Notes: generated by a model not told the origin, from the sequence alone. DNA of 64,000 nucleotides from an uncultured PS1 clade bacterium (GCA_902624095.1 CACNWB010000003.1:44045-108044); one strand, 5' to 3'; counted from the stretch's first letter, positions 1-8,802 are shown. A program made the numbers and translations.

Positions 1-690
1 AGACTGGCCGCGATTGTGTCGTCTTCGATGCGTTCTGTTTTGGGTGAGGAGGAGTTTCAGGCAGTCGTGCGCGACAAGCGAGATGATTTGATGACCCGCA
101 TTCGCGATTTGGTAAATGAACAGGCAAGCGATTTCGGCATTGAAATCGTCGATGTCCGCATTCGTCGCGCTGATCTGCCGGAGGCTAACTCGCAGGCCAT
201 TTACCGGCGCATGCAAACCGAGCGTGAGCAAGAAGCCGCCGAGTTTCGCGCGCGCGGGCAGGAGGTGTCGCGTGCCATCCGCGCCCAGGCCGACAAGCAG
301 GTGACCGTTTTGCTCGCCGAAGCGACCCGTGACAGTGAAATTATCCGCGGTCAGGGTGATGGGTGCCGCAACCGGGTATTTGCGAAAGTCTTCGGGCAAG
401 ACCCCGACTTTTTCGCCTTTTACCGGTCTATGCAAGCCTATGAGCGCGCGCTCGAGGATGAAGGCACAACTATGGTGCTGTCGCCTGACAGTGCGTTTTT
501 CCAGTTTTTGCGCGACCCGAACAGTGTGCTGGCAAACAGTCGTCAGGGTTCGGTCAAACGCGGAGAGCGGGTCAATATCAACAGACTGACCGCCGATGGC
601 AAAAGCCTGAGCGGTGCGCTATGCCCCGAAATCGAAGAACAGGCTTTGGCTGATGCCGCCGCATCTGCTGAAGAGCAGGCGGCCGAGTAG
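1..690 (+). CDS. hflC: HflC, membrane protease regulator (3' part of gene)
   Basis: The frame is already open at base 1, so the gene's 5' part lies outside the window. What remains is the C-terminal two thirds of an SPFH/prohibitin-family protein: the Arg-Leu-Xaa-Ala-Ile-Val and Val-Leu-Gly stretch at the left edge, the helical Glu/Arg/Ala-rich region (about residues 65-115 of the fragment), and the DPDFFAFYRSMQAYE and SPDSAFFQFL motifs typical of HflC. In this family HflK and HflC form a periplasmic inner-membrane cage that modulates FtsH proteolysis. hflK is expected just upstream. The tail after residue 170 is polar and Ala-rich, as is common in alphaproteobacteria. DUF2065 and a Do-type protease follow on the same strand. 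Confidence 0.93.
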   Translation, partial: RLAAIVSSSMRSVLGEEEFQAVVRDKRDDLMTRIRDLVNEQASDFGIEIVDVRIRRADLPEANSQAIYRRMQTEREQEAAEFRARGQEVSRAIRAQADKQVTVLLAEATRDSEIIRGQGDGCRNRVFAKVFGQDPDFFAFYRSMQAYERALEDEGTTMVLSPDSAFFQFLRDPNSVLANSRQGSVKRGERVNINRLTADGKSLSGALCPEIEEQALADAAASAEEQAAE

Positions 691-723
691 AGCTGGGCAT
701 TTAACCGGGGATTGGCGTAACAC

Positions 724-912
724 TTGCTGATTGACACAGTTCTTCTGGCATTTGGGCTGGTATTGGCTTTTGAGGGTGCCGTCTATGCCCTTTTTCCGAC
801 ATTTTTGCGGCGTATTATACGGCAGCTCGACATGGTCAATGATGCACAGCTTCGTCTCGGTGGTCTTGCCGCTTTAGTTGCCGGCGTCGTTTTGGTCTGG
901 TTGGTAAATTGA
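724..912 (+). CDS. DUF2065 (YjeT-like) small inner-membrane protein
   Basis: This 62-residue protein has two predicted membrane helices (about residues 3-22 and 42-60) joined by a short basic and polar loop, and reads as a DUF2065/YjeT family member. Its place between hflC and a Do protease is the usual alphaproteobacterial setting, and suggests but does not prove a role with the HflKC-FtsH system. The start is TTG at 724, since no ATG lies ahead of the first helix. A purine-rich GGGGA lies about 11 bases upstream. The function of the family is unknown. Confidence 0.8.
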   Translation: MLIDTVLLAFGLVLAFEGAVYALFPTFLRRIIRQLDMVNDAQLRLGGLAALVAGVVLVWLVN

Positions 913-925
913 AAGCAGGTATGCA

Positions 926-2368
926 ATGACAATTATCTCATCTTTTTTTCGACATTCTCGATCCGTAATAGTGGCGGCAGCCCTTTTGGGGCTTGCGACC
1001 CCAGCGCTGGCGCGCGGCGTTCCGGACGGATTTGCCGATCTCGCAGAACGCCTGATGCCCGCCGTGGTCAATATCTCTACCAGCCAGACCGTCGACACCA
1101 ATGCGACTCCGCCGAGTCAGCCACCCTTTAACGATTTCTTCGAAGAGTTTTTTCGCCAACGCCAAGACCCACAAGCTCCCAGCCGCCGAAAGGTGTCATC
1201 GCTGGGTTCGGGCTTTGTGATTGACCCTGAGGGCATCATCATTACCAATAATCACGTCATAGAGGAAGCCGACGAAATTGTCGTCAATTTCTCCGATGGT
1301 TCGAAATATGATGCGACCGTTATCGGGCGAGACCCGAAAACCGATATTGCAGTGCTCAAAATAAAAGCCGACAAGGCCCTGCCATTTGTGCCGATGGGAA
1401 ATTCCTCCTCCGCCCGCGTGGGCGACTGGGTAATTGCCATTGGCAATCCGTTCGGGCTAGGCGGGTCATTGTCGGCCGGGGTCATCTCGGCGATTAACCG
1501 CGACATCAATGCTGGCCCATATGACAGCTTCATCCAGACTGATGCCGCGATTAATCGCGGCAATTCGGGTGGCCCGCTGTTTAACCTCGACGGCGAGGTT
1601 ATCGGCGTCAATTCGGCTATTATTTCCCCATCGGGTGGCTCGGTCGGTATCGGATTTTCGATACCTGCGGATCTGGCAAGTTCGGTGATCGCACAGCTTC
1701 GCAAATTCGGTGAAACGCGGCGCGGTTGGCTGGGTGTGCGCATTCAGGCGGTTACGGATGACCTTGCCGAAAGTCTGGGTCTTGATAAGCCTCATGGTGC
1801 GCTGGTGACGGAAGTTTCCGAAGATGGTCCAGCGAAAAAGGGCGGTATTCGTGTCCGTGATGTGATTGTTCGCTTCAACGGTACAGACGTGCCGCAAATG
1901 CGTGATTTGCCGCGTATTGTTGCCGATACGGAAATTAACAAAAAGGTTAAGGTCGAGGTTATCCGGAGCGGTAAAAGCAAAACACTGACCATTGTTACCG
2001 GTCGCCTTGAAGAGCCGCTGGCGCAAAAAATAGATGCTGAGCCGAAAGAGCAGGAAAATAACAGCGATAATCTTAGAGTTCAGGGGCTTACGCTAGCCGA
2101 TATTGATGATACGCTACGCGAGCGGTTTCAACTTGACCCCAAGGTTAAAGGCGCGGTGCTGCTAAAAGTGGCCTCCGACAGCCATGCGGCTGAAAAGGGC
2201 CTCCGGCCCGGCGACGTCATTTCCGAGGTGGAACAGCGCGAAACCAAAGGCGCAGCAGAAGTTGTCAAAGCGATCAATGACGCCGCTGCCGACGGCATGA
2301 AAAAAGCGCTGTTGCTGGTGACATCGCGCGCCGGCATTCGCTATGTCGTCATTGATTTGACGCCGTAA
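926..2368 (+). CDS. degP: DegP/MucD-type periplasmic serine endoprotease (Do family)
   Basis: The 480-residue precursor has an N-terminal signal peptide (residues 1-29, cleavage near ALA-RG). The trypsin-like domain shows the catalytic triad His110 (TNNHV), Asp140 (KTDIAVL) and Ser214 (RGNSGGP). Two PDZ domains follow, at about residues 260-345 and 385-470. These are the features of the DegP/DegQ/MucD periplasmic proteases, which degrade or chaperone misfolded envelope proteins. It lies 13 bases after the DUF2065 gene and probably shares its transcript with hflKC. The start is ATG 926, with AGCAGGT upstream. DegP, DegQ and MucD cannot be told apart with certainty from sequence; the two PDZ domains and the short Q-linker favour MucD/DegQ-like. 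Confidence 0.95.
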   Translation: MTIISSFFRHSRSVIVAAALLGLATPALARGVPDGFADLAERLMPAVVNISTSQTVDTNATPPSQPPFNDFFEEFFRQRQDPQAPSRRKVSSLGSGFVIDPEGIIITNNHVIEEADEIVVNFSDGSKYDATVIGRDPKTDIAVLKIKADKALPFVPMGNSSSARVGDWVIAIGNPFGLGGSLSAGVISAINRDINAGPYDSFIQTDAAINRGNSGGPLFNLDGEVIGVNSAIISPSGGSVGIGFSIPADLASSVIAQLRKFGETRRGWLGVRIQAVTDDLAESLGLDKPHGALVTEVSEDGPAKKGGIRVRDVIVRFNGTDVPQMRDLPRIVADTEINKKVKVEVIRSGKSKTLTIVTGRLEEPLAQKIDAEPKEQENNSDNLRVQGLTLADIDDTLRERFQLDPKVKGAVLLKVASDSHAAEKGLRPGDVISEVEQRETKGAAEVVKAINDAAADGMKKALLLVTSRAGIRYVVIDLTP

Positions 2369-2387
2369 ATCTCTGGGCAGGCTTCGG

Positions 2388-3290
2388 TCAACCTTTGACA
2401 AAGTCCGATTTGGCGTAACCTTGCAAATACAGCAGTGCAGTCAGGTCGCCATGCTTCACCGTATAGCGTGCGGCAGCTGCCACGGCGGACTTGGCCCGAA
2501 ATGCAACCCCCATGCCGGCGGCCTCTAGCATTGCCAAATCATTCGAGCCATCGCCCACGGCTAAGGCTTGAGCTGGTGAAATGCCAAGCTCTTTGCTCCA
2601 GACCCGCATAATGTTGGCCTTGGCTGCGCAGCCCAATATTGGGTCTGTGACGGTGCCGTCGAGCTTATTATCGGCAATGCCTAGATCATTGCTCTGAAAG
2701 CGGTCAAAGCCCAGCCTGTCAGCAATTTTTTCTGCGAAAAACCGAAAGCCCCCGGAAACAAGCCCACAAGTGGTCGCGTTAGCGTTTAATGTCGCTAACA
2801 GGGTCGCCGCACCGGGCATGAGCGAAATACGATTGTCATAAAGCGTCTGCAAAGCGGAAACGGGCAATCCGGTTAACATGGCGACGCGTTCGCGCAAGGA
2901 CGGTTCGAAATCAAGTTCGCCGCGCATGGCGCGCGCCGTAATGTCGACCATTTTTTCCTGAACGCCAAACTCGACCGCCAACTCGTCCAGACATTCCTGC
3001 TCGATAATCGTGCTTTCCATATCTGCGACCAGGAGTTGTTTGTGCCGTTCGGCGGCGGCCACGATATTAATGTCGACTGGCGCGCTGCACAGACACTGCC
3101 GCACCGCTTTTTTTATGTCCTGTCCTCGCGTTTCGTTGGTGTCCGATAATCCAAATTCCACGGCCTCTGCATCGCCCAGCACATTTGGCGACGTGGCACC
3201 CGCTAGAGTATCGGCAATCCGGCTTACCAAGTCGGCCGTCAAAACACCCGCACCTGGCGGCGCGGTTAGGACCAGAAATTCTTTTGTCAT
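2388..3290 (-). CDS. serB: Phosphoserine phosphatase
   Basis: This HAD-superfamily enzyme removes phosphate from L-phosphoserine in the last step of serine synthesis. Its 300 residues comprise an N-terminal ACT-like region (about 1-80) and the HAD core: motif I ADMEST (nucleophile Asp90), motif II with Ser179-Gly-Gly, a conserved Lys224, and motif III GDGSND at 246-251. The second acidic residue of motif I, normally Asp in DxDxT, is Glu92 here. It converges with the protease gene (19 bases between stops) and diverges from miaA with only 27 bases between start codons, so the two promoters must overlap each other or the coding regions. Confidence 0.95.
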   Translation of the reverse strand: MTKEFLVLTAPPGAGVLTADLVSRIADTLAGATSPNVLGDAEAVEFGLSDTNETRGQDIKKAVRQCLCSAPVDINIVAAAERHKQLLVADMESTIIEQECLDELAVEFGVQEKMVDITARAMRGELDFEPSLRERVAMLTGLPVSALQTLYDNRISLMPGAATLLATLNANATTCGLVSGGFRFFAEKIADRLGFDRFQSNDLGIADNKLDGTVTDPILGCAAKANIMRVWSKELGISPAQALAVGDGSNDLAMLEAAGMGVAFRAKSAVAAAARYTVKHGDLTALLYLQGYAKSDFVKG

Positions 3291-3317
3291 GGCACGGAAA
3301 CTATTAAAACTGGAAAT

Positions 3318-4274
3318 ATGAAACCCAACATGTCATCGGCTCCTTCGGCCTTTCTTATCGCAGGCGCGACCGCCAGCGGCAAGTCGGTATTGGCACTTAC
3401 AATTGCTGAGGCCTTTAACGGTGTCATTATTAATACCGATTCAATGCAAGTCTACGACACATTGCAGGTGTTGACCGCGCGCCCCGATGCGGCTTTTTTG
3501 GCGCGTGTGCCGCACTATCTTTACGGACATGTCAGCCCACAATCCGACTATAGCGTGGGGCATTGGGTAGCAGATGCGGCCGCGGCGTTGGCGCAGGCGC
3601 GCGCCAACGGGCAAATTCCGGTTTTCACCGGCGGCACTGGGCTTTATTTCAGAGCACTGTTAAACGGGCTGGTGGATATTCCCGAGATCCCAGCCGCGGT
3701 GCGCGAAGACTTGCACGCACGCCATGAAAATGAAGGCGTTCTTGCGCTTCACGCTGAATTGAAGACCCGCGACCCGAAACTTGCCGCCCGCCTGCATCCA
3801 AACGACCCTCAGCGCATTTTGCGCGGGCTGGAGGTCGTCGAGGCGACGGGGCGCCCCCTGTCTGACTGGCAGGCCGACACGCAAGAACCGCTTTTGCCAG
3901 AACCGGCCGCATGCCTCATGCTTGCGCCATCGCGCGACTGGCTTTATGCGCGATGCGATGCGCGATTTGTGGCCATGCTGGCGGATGGCGCGGCACAGGA
4001 CGAGGTTGCAGCCCTTTCAGCCCTCCATTTGCCCCCCCAGGCGATGGCGTTGAAGGCACTGGGCGTAGCCGAATTACAGGCCGTTGCGCGCGGTGAAATG
4101 GAGCTCGAAACGGCAATCGCGCAGACACAAATGCACACACGCCGCTATGCAAAACGGCAAATGACCTGGTTTCGCAATCAAATGCCCGATTGGGCGAGCT
4201 TCACAGAGCAAGATTACGAAGATAATTTCGCCAATATCTTTTCATTTATTTCAAAAAAACACTTGACTTGGTAA
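3318..4274 (+). CDS. miaA: tRNA dimethylallyltransferase
   Basis: MiaA transfers a dimethylallyl group to N6 of adenosine 37 in tRNAs that read codons beginning with U. The 318 residues carry the P-loop GATASGKS (residues 16-23) and the family motif DSMQVY (41-46), followed by the TGGTGLY segment that contacts the isoprenoid donor and the C-terminal KRQMTWFRNQ motif. Length is normal. ATG 3318 is used; ATG 3330, four codons later, is also possible because neither has a strong ribosome site. The serB/miaA divergent pair is common in alphaproteobacteria. Confidence 0.96.
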   Translation: MKPNMSSAPSAFLIAGATASGKSVLALTIAEAFNGVIINTDSMQVYDTLQVLTARPDAAFLARVPHYLYGHVSPQSDYSVGHWVADAAAALAQARANGQIPVFTGGTGLYFRALLNGLVDIPEIPAAVREDLHARHENEGVLALHAELKTRDPKLAARLHPNDPQRILRGLEVVEATGRPLSDWQADTQEPLLPEPAACLMLAPSRDWLYARCDARFVAMLADGAAQDEVAALSALHLPPQAMALKALGVAELQAVARGEMELETAIAQTQMHTRRYAKRQMTWFRNQMPDWASFTEQDYEDNFANIFSFISKKHLTW

Positions 4275-4304
4275 TATTCAACCTCTAATTTGCCTTTAAA
4301 TGGC

Positions 4305-4343
4305 AAAAAAGGCGGGCGCCAGGCAGAACGCACGTCCTTTTTT
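4305..4343 (+). terminator. Hairpin with A6GG/CCT6 arms between miaA and ilvB
   Basis: AAAAAAGG (4305-4312) is exactly complementary to CCTTTTTT (4336-4343). Inside, CG (4313-4314) can pair with 4333-4334 and GCG (4316-4318) with 4329-4331, leaving a 10-base loop. The 3' arm ends in six T, so it can act as an intrinsic terminator for miaA or as an attenuator just ahead of ilvB, whose ribosome site starts 12 bases later. I see no leader peptide here. Confidence 0.4.
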
Positions 4344-4367
4344 CCGTGGTTTTTGAGGAGACATGAT

Positions 4368-6125
4368 ATGTCTGCGACCATGACAGGCGCGCAAATTGTT
4401 CTGAAGGCTCTGCAAGATCAGGGCGTGGAGCATATTTTCGGCTATCCAGGTGGTGCTGTTCTGCCGATTTATGATGAAATTTTTCAGCAAGATGCGGTCG
4501 AGCATATTCTGGTGCGCCACGAGCAGGGTGCGACCCATGCCGCGGAAGGTTATGCGCGCTCTACCGGCAAGCCGGGCGTTGTGCTGGTTACATCTGGGCC
4601 TGGTGCGACCAATGCGGTGACGGGACTGACGGATGCGCTGATGGACTCAATACCGATGGTATGCATCACTGGTCAGGTCGCCACACATCTTATTGGCAAT
4701 GATGCGTTTCAGGAAGCCGATACGGTGGGCATTACGCGGCCCTGCACCAAGCATAATTATCTGGTAAAATCAGCCGATGATTTGCCGCGCATTCTGCATG
4801 AGGCATTTCATGTGGCGACAACCGGACGCCCGGGCCCTGTTGTGGTCGATATTCCTAAGGACGTTCAGTTCGCCGAAGCAAAATATATGCGCCCCACAGC
4901 CGTTAAGCACAAGACCTATAAGCCCCAGATCAAGGGCGATATAGAGGCGATTTACACAGCGGTTGACCTGATTTCTAAGGCCAAAAAACCGGTATTTTAT
5001 TCTGGCGGCGGGGTCATTAATTCCGGCCCGCAGGCAAGCCAGCTATTGCGCGAGTTTGTAAAGCTGACAGGCTTCCCTATTACATCAACACTGATGGGGC
5101 TTGGTGCTTTTCCGTCTGCCGACCCACAATGGCTAGGCATGCTCGGCATGCACGGAACTTATGAGGCAAATCTGGCGATGCATGATTGCGACGTCATGAT
5201 CAATATCGGTGCGCGTTTCGACGACCGCATCACAGGTCGGCTAGATGCGTTTTCGCCCAATTCCAAGAAAATCCACATTGATATCGACCCGTCATCGATC
5301 AACAAAAATGTGGCGGTGGATCTGCCGATTGTTGGCGATGTGGCGCATGTTCTCGAAGACATGTTGCGCGTCTGGAAGTCGCGCGCCGTCGAGCCCGACA
5401 AAAAGGCACTGACCGATTGGTGGGCGGAAATCGAAACGTGGCGCCGGCGCAAATGCCTTGCCTATCGCAAAGATGACAAAGCCATCAAACCGCAATATGC
5501 GGTTGAGCGGCTTTACGAGCTGACCAAAGGCCCGAACACCTATATCACCACCGAGGTCGGCCAGCATCAGATGTGGGCGGCGCAATATTACCGTTTTGAA
5601 GAACCCAATCGCTGGATGACCTCCGGCGGGCTGGGCACAATGGGCTATGGCATCCCCGCGGCGGTCGGTGTTCAGGTTGCCCATCCGGATGCGCTGGTGA
5701 TCGATATTGCCGGCGAAGCTTCTGTTCTGATGACCATGCAGGAAATCTCCACAGCAGTGCAATATCGCTTGCCGGTCAAAATATTCATTCTGAATAATGA
5801 ATATATGGGCATGGTACGCCAATGGCAGGAACTCCTGCATGGCGGGCGCTATTCGAGCAGCTATTCAGAAGCGCTGCCCGATTTTGTCAAGCTGGCCGAG
5901 GCTTATGGTGCCACCGGCATTCGCGCCGAAAAGCCGGACGAACTGGATGACGCCATCCGCAAAATGATAAAAACAAAAGGCCCGGTTATTTTTGACTGCA
6001 TTGTCACTAAGGAAGAAAACTGTTTCCCCATGATACCGTCGGGCGCGGCGCATAATGATATGTTGCTGGCCGATGATCAGGGGTTGGATATTGAGGTGTC
6101 CGACGCTGGCAAAGTCATGGTGTAA
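4368..6125 (+). CDS. ilvB: Acetolactate synthase, large (catalytic) subunit
   Basis: This thiamine-diphosphate and FAD enzyme condenses two pyruvates, or pyruvate with 2-oxobutyrate, in the first common step of valine, leucine and isoleucine synthesis. The 585 residues show the N-terminal YPGGAVLPIYD motif, the catalytic Glu52 in the RHEQGATHAAEG segment, the central FAD-binding domain, and the C-terminal thiamine diphosphate motif, here in the GEAS...LNN form, followed by GMVRQWQ. ATG 4368 is chosen because GAGGAG lies seven bases upstream. An in-frame TTG at 4290 would add 26 residues unlike the family. The gene heads ilvB-ilvH-ilvC. Confidence 0.96.
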   Translation: MSATMTGAQIVLKALQDQGVEHIFGYPGGAVLPIYDEIFQQDAVEHILVRHEQGATHAAEGYARSTGKPGVVLVTSGPGATNAVTGLTDALMDSIPMVCITGQVATHLIGNDAFQEADTVGITRPCTKHNYLVKSADDLPRILHEAFHVATTGRPGPVVVDIPKDVQFAEAKYMRPTAVKHKTYKPQIKGDIEAIYTAVDLISKAKKPVFYSGGGVINSGPQASQLLREFVKLTGFPITSTLMGLGAFPSADPQWLGMLGMHGTYEANLAMHDCDVMINIGARFDDRITGRLDAFSPNSKKIHIDIDPSSINKNVAVDLPIVGDVAHVLEDMLRVWKSRAVEPDKKALTDWWAEIETWRRRKCLAYRKDDKAIKPQYAVERLYELTKGPNTYITTEVGQHQMWAAQYYRFEEPNRWMTSGGLGTMGYGIPAAVGVQVAHPDALVIDIAGEASVLMTMQEISTAVQYRLPVKIFILNNEYMGMVRQWQELLHGGRYSSSYSEALPDFVKLAEAYGATGIRAEKPDELDDAIRKMIKTKGPVIFDCIVTKEENCFPMIPSGAAHNDMLLADDQGLDIEVSDAGKVMV

Positions 6126-6130
6126 AGTCG

Positions 6131-6171
6131 AACTGTGAGGCAGGGGCTTCCATAAAACATGCGCCTCAGTT
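6131..6171 (+). other. Hairpin in the ilvB-ilvH spacer
   Basis: AACT (6131-6134) plus GAGGC (6137-6141) pair with GCCTC (6163-6167) plus AGTT (6168-6171), making a nine-base-pair stem with a two-base bulge. It lies in the 87-base gap between ilvB and ilvH and has no T tract, so it is more likely an RNA processing or stability element than a terminator. Confidence 0.35.
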
Positions 6172-6212
6172 ATGAATAGCGCGGCGTTGATACCCAGCCC
6201 ATGTGAGGAAAA

Positions 6213-6725
6213 ATGACCATGCAAGACCAGATCAATACCCATACCATTTCGGTTCTGGTGGATAACGAAGCTGGCGTGCTGGCGCGGGTTATCGGATTGT
6301 TTTCTGGGCGCGGCTACAATATTGATAGCCTGACAGTGGCCGAGGTTGACGATGGGGCGCACACATCGCGCATAACTGTTGTCACCACTGGCACGCCCAT
6401 GGTAATTGAGCAAATAAAAGCCCAACTGGGCCGCCTCGTGCCGGTACATCGCGTAGTCGACCTCACAGTGGAAACCGACAGCGTTGAGCGCGAATTGGCT
6501 CTCATCAAAGTATCCGGCAAGGGCGAAGCTCGTGTCGAGGCATTGCGCATGTCGGAGGCGTTTCGCGCGCGCGTGGTTGACGCAACGCCGGACAGTTTTG
6601 TTTTCGAGCTGACTGGACGAACGGGAAAAATTGATGCCTTTATCGGCCTCATGCGTCCCCTGGGGCTGAAAGAAGTTTCGCGAACCGGTGTCGCGGCCAT
6701 TGCGCGCGGCGCCGAGGCCATGTAA
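6213..6725 (+). CDS. ilvH: Acetolactate synthase, small (regulatory) subunit
   Basis: The 170-residue protein has an N-terminal ACT domain (about residues 8-82; the HTISVLVDNEAGVLARV and FSGRGYNIDSLTV segments are diagnostic) and the C-terminal ALS_ss_C domain. It binds the large subunit, activates it and confers feedback inhibition by valine. A GAGGA site sits just before ATG 6213; a second in-frame ATG two codons later is possible. It lies 87 bases after ilvB and 48 before ilvC, in the usual order. Confidence 0.96.
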   Translation: MTMQDQINTHTISVLVDNEAGVLARVIGLFSGRGYNIDSLTVAEVDDGAHTSRITVVTTGTPMVIEQIKAQLGRLVPVHRVVDLTVETDSVERELALIKVSGKGEARVEALRMSEAFRARVVDATPDSFVFELTGRTGKIDAFIGLMRPLGLKEVSRTGVAAIARGAEAM

Positions 6726-6773
6726 ACCCATATCCGAAAAACCCTATGGCAACCCAATTTCTGGAGTGACTTT

Positions 6774-7784
6774 ATGGACATGCTTTATGACCGCGATGCG
6801 GATATCGAACTGATTAAAACCAAAAAAGTGGCCGTTATCGGCTACGGTTCACAAGGCCACGCCCATGTGTTGAACCTGCGCGACAGTGGGGTCGAGCAAA
6901 TTTGCGTCGGCCTGCGTGAGGGCTCCAGTTCGGTTGCCAAGGCTGAAGGCGAGGAGCTTGAGGTCAAGAATATTGCTGAGGCGGCCAGTTGGGCCGATGT
7001 GGTTATGATGCTGACACCGGATGAATTGCAAAAAGACATTTACAACGCCAATATCGGGCCAAATTTGCGCGAAGGTGCAATATTGATGTTTGCCCACGGC
7101 CTGTCTATTCATTTTAATCTAATTGTGCCGCGTGCCGATTTGGATGTGGCAATGGTGGCACCCAAAGGTCCAGGTCATACAGTGCGCGGTGAATATTCCA
7201 GAGGCGGCGGCGTGCCGTGTCTGATGGCGGTGCATCAAGACGCCAGCGGCCGGGCCCGTGATGTTGCCATGTCTTATGCTTGCGGTCTGGGTGGCGGGCG
7301 TTCCGGCATTATTGAAACCACTTTCCGTGATGAATGCGAAACCGACCTGTTCGGTGAGCAGGCCGTCTTGTGCGGCGGCGTAGTAGAGCTTATCAAGGCC
7401 GGCTATGAAACGCTTACCGAAGCCGGATATCCGCCGGAAATGGCCTATTTCGAATGCCTGCACGAGGTCAAACTGATTGTTGATCTGATTTACGAGGGCG
7501 GCATCAAAAACATGAATTATTCGATCTCCAACACGGCGGAATTCGGTGAATATGTCTCCGGCCCGCGCGTGGTAACAGATGAAACCAAGGCGGAGATGAA
7601 AAAAATTCTTACTGACATTCAAAGCGGCAAGTTTACTGATCGCTGGATGCAAGGTGGTCAGGAAGAGATCAAGGATTTTCGTGCGAAGTCCGACGCGCAT
7701 CCCATCGAGCAGGTGGGCGCCGATTTGCGCGCTAAAATGCCATGGATTTCTGCCAATAAACTGGTTGATCAGTCGAAAAACTAG
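6774..7784 (+). CDS. ilvC: Ketol-acid reductoisomerase (class I)
   Basis: IlvC isomerises and reduces acetolactate or acetohydroxybutyrate, using Mg2+ and NADPH. The 336-residue length marks the short, class I form. The Rossmann motif GYGSQGHAH (residues 23-31), the AHGLSIHF and [10 protein letters not shown] segments and the metal-binding [11 protein letters not shown] segment are all present. The product feeds dihydroxyacid dehydratase, whose gene is not in this window. The gene ends the ilvBHC unit; a short AGGG/CCCT hairpin follows but without a T tract. Confidence 0.97.
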   Translation: MDMLYDRDADIELIKTKKVAVIGYGSQGHAHVLNLRDSGVEQICVGLREGSSSVAKAEGEELEVKNIAEAASWADVVMMLTPDELQKDIYNANIGPNLREGAILMFAHGLSIHFNLIVPRADLDVAMVAPKGPGHTVRGEYSRGGGVPCLMAVHQDASGRARDVAMSYACGLGGGRSGIIETTFRDECETDLFGEQAVLCGGVVELIKAGYETLTEAGYPPEMAYFECLHEVKLIVDLIYEGGIKNMNYSISNTAEFGEYVSGPRVVTDETKAEMKKILTDIQSGKFTDRWMQGGQEEIKDFRAKSDAHPIEQVGADLRAKMPWISANKLVDQSKN

Positions 7785-7817
7785 CGGTTTTTGAGGGCAA
7801 ACCCTAAAAGCCCGATT

Positions 7818-7877
7818 ATTGCAACCAAACATTTGCTAAATTGCAATATTGCATATGTGCACGTAGAGTATTGCAAT
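7818..7877. promoter_or_regulatory. Four-copy ATTGCA array in front of the LysR gene
   Basis: ATTGCA occurs at 7818, 7840, 7848 and 7870. The spacings are 22, 8 and 22 bases, so the array is symmetric and its outer steps equal about two helical turns. The central pair forms a perfect 12-base palindrome, TGCAATATTGCA (7842-7853). The array covers the whole promoter region of the LysR gene and ends two bases before its ATG, which suggests an autoregulatory operator. Confidence 0.5.
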
Positions 7878-7878
7878 T

Positions 7879-8802
7879 ATGAAAAAGCTTGACTGGGACG
7901 ACTTGCGCTTCTTCTTGGCTGTAGCTGCAGCAGGTAGCCTGTCTGCAGCCGCACGCGAGTTGGGCGTCAACACCACAACTGCCTTGCGGCGCATTGCCAG
8001 TCTGGAAGAGGCATTGCAGGCGCGCTTGTTTGAACGCCTGCGTTCGGGCTATGCACTCACCCAAGAAGGTACCCGCCTGATGGAGACGTTAGAGCCCGTT
8101 GATCAACGTTTGACCTCGTTATCGCGCGATTTTCAGGCAGGCGCCACCTCACTGCAGGGCACGGTCAGATTGGGTGCCAGTGATATTATTGCCAGCGGTT
8201 TTGTAGCTCCGTCTTTAGGCCGGTTTCGCGCCGAAAAGCCCGATATTGCGCTGGATGTTGTCACCGACCCAAGCCTTACTGGGCCGGGCGCCGCCCCACG
8301 GGTTTTAAACGCCCTGCGCGATGTCGATTTGGCCCTGCGGCTGGCGCGCCCCACACAGGGCGACATGCTGGTGCGTAAGTTGGGCGATGTGGCCTACGGG
8401 CTTTATGCCACACCGTCTTACATTGAACGCTTTGGCACGGTGCCGATTAGCGGCGATTTGAGCGGCCATCAGATTGTTGGATTTTCGCCCGATGACCGCC
8501 CCTTGGGGCCCGTCTGGTGGTTATCGCGCGCCGAGCGTAATGCCCGTGTGATCATGCGCTCGTCAAATGCGGCTGTTAGGCTGGGCACCGCAATGGCAGA
8601 TGAGGCGCTCGCCGCCTTGCCTTGTTTTGAGGCGGATCGACTGTCGGGGCTTGAGCGCATAGCCGGTCCCGATCTAATCGGCGGCTTAGAGTTGTGGTTG
8701 CTGACGCGTTCCGATCTGGCCCAGCTCGGTCATGTGCGCGCAGTGATGGATTTTTTGGTCGGGGAAGTCAAGGCGCGAATGACTGAGTTGTTGGGGCGGT
8801 GA
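7879..8802 (+). CDS. LysR-family transcriptional regulator
   Basis: The 307-residue protein has an N-terminal winged helix-turn-helix (about residues 4-62, with SLSAAARELGVNTTTALRRIASLEE spanning the recognition region) and a periplasmic-binding-like effector domain. The N-terminus is of the DWDDLRFFLAVA type found in alphaproteobacterial LysR proteins of unknown ligand. It lies between ilvC and leuA, so control of branched-chain amino acid genes is conceivable, but nothing in the sequence shows the target. The ribosome site (AGAG at 7865-7868) is weak and falls inside the ATTGCA array, which would let the protein block its own expression. Confidence 0.9.
   Translation: MKKLDWDDLRFFLAVAAAGSLSAAARELGVNTTTALRRIASLEEALQARLFERLRSGYALTQEGTRLMETLEPVDQRLTSLSRDFQAGATSLQGTVRLGASDIIASGFVAPSLGRFRAEKPDIALDVVTDPSLTGPGAAPRVLNALRDVDLALRLARPTQGDMLVRKLGDVAYGLYATPSYIERFGTVPISGDLSGHQIVGFSPDDRPLGPVWWLSRAERNARVIMRSSNAAVRLGTAMADEALAALPCFEADRLSGLERIAGPDLIGGLELWLLTRSDLAQLGHVRAVMDFLVGEVKARMTELLGR

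Noticed and set aside
5865..6731. 288-codon minus-strand frame opposite ilvH and the end of ilvB
   Set aside because: His/Asn-rich product typical of antisense shadow frames; both sense genes are certain.
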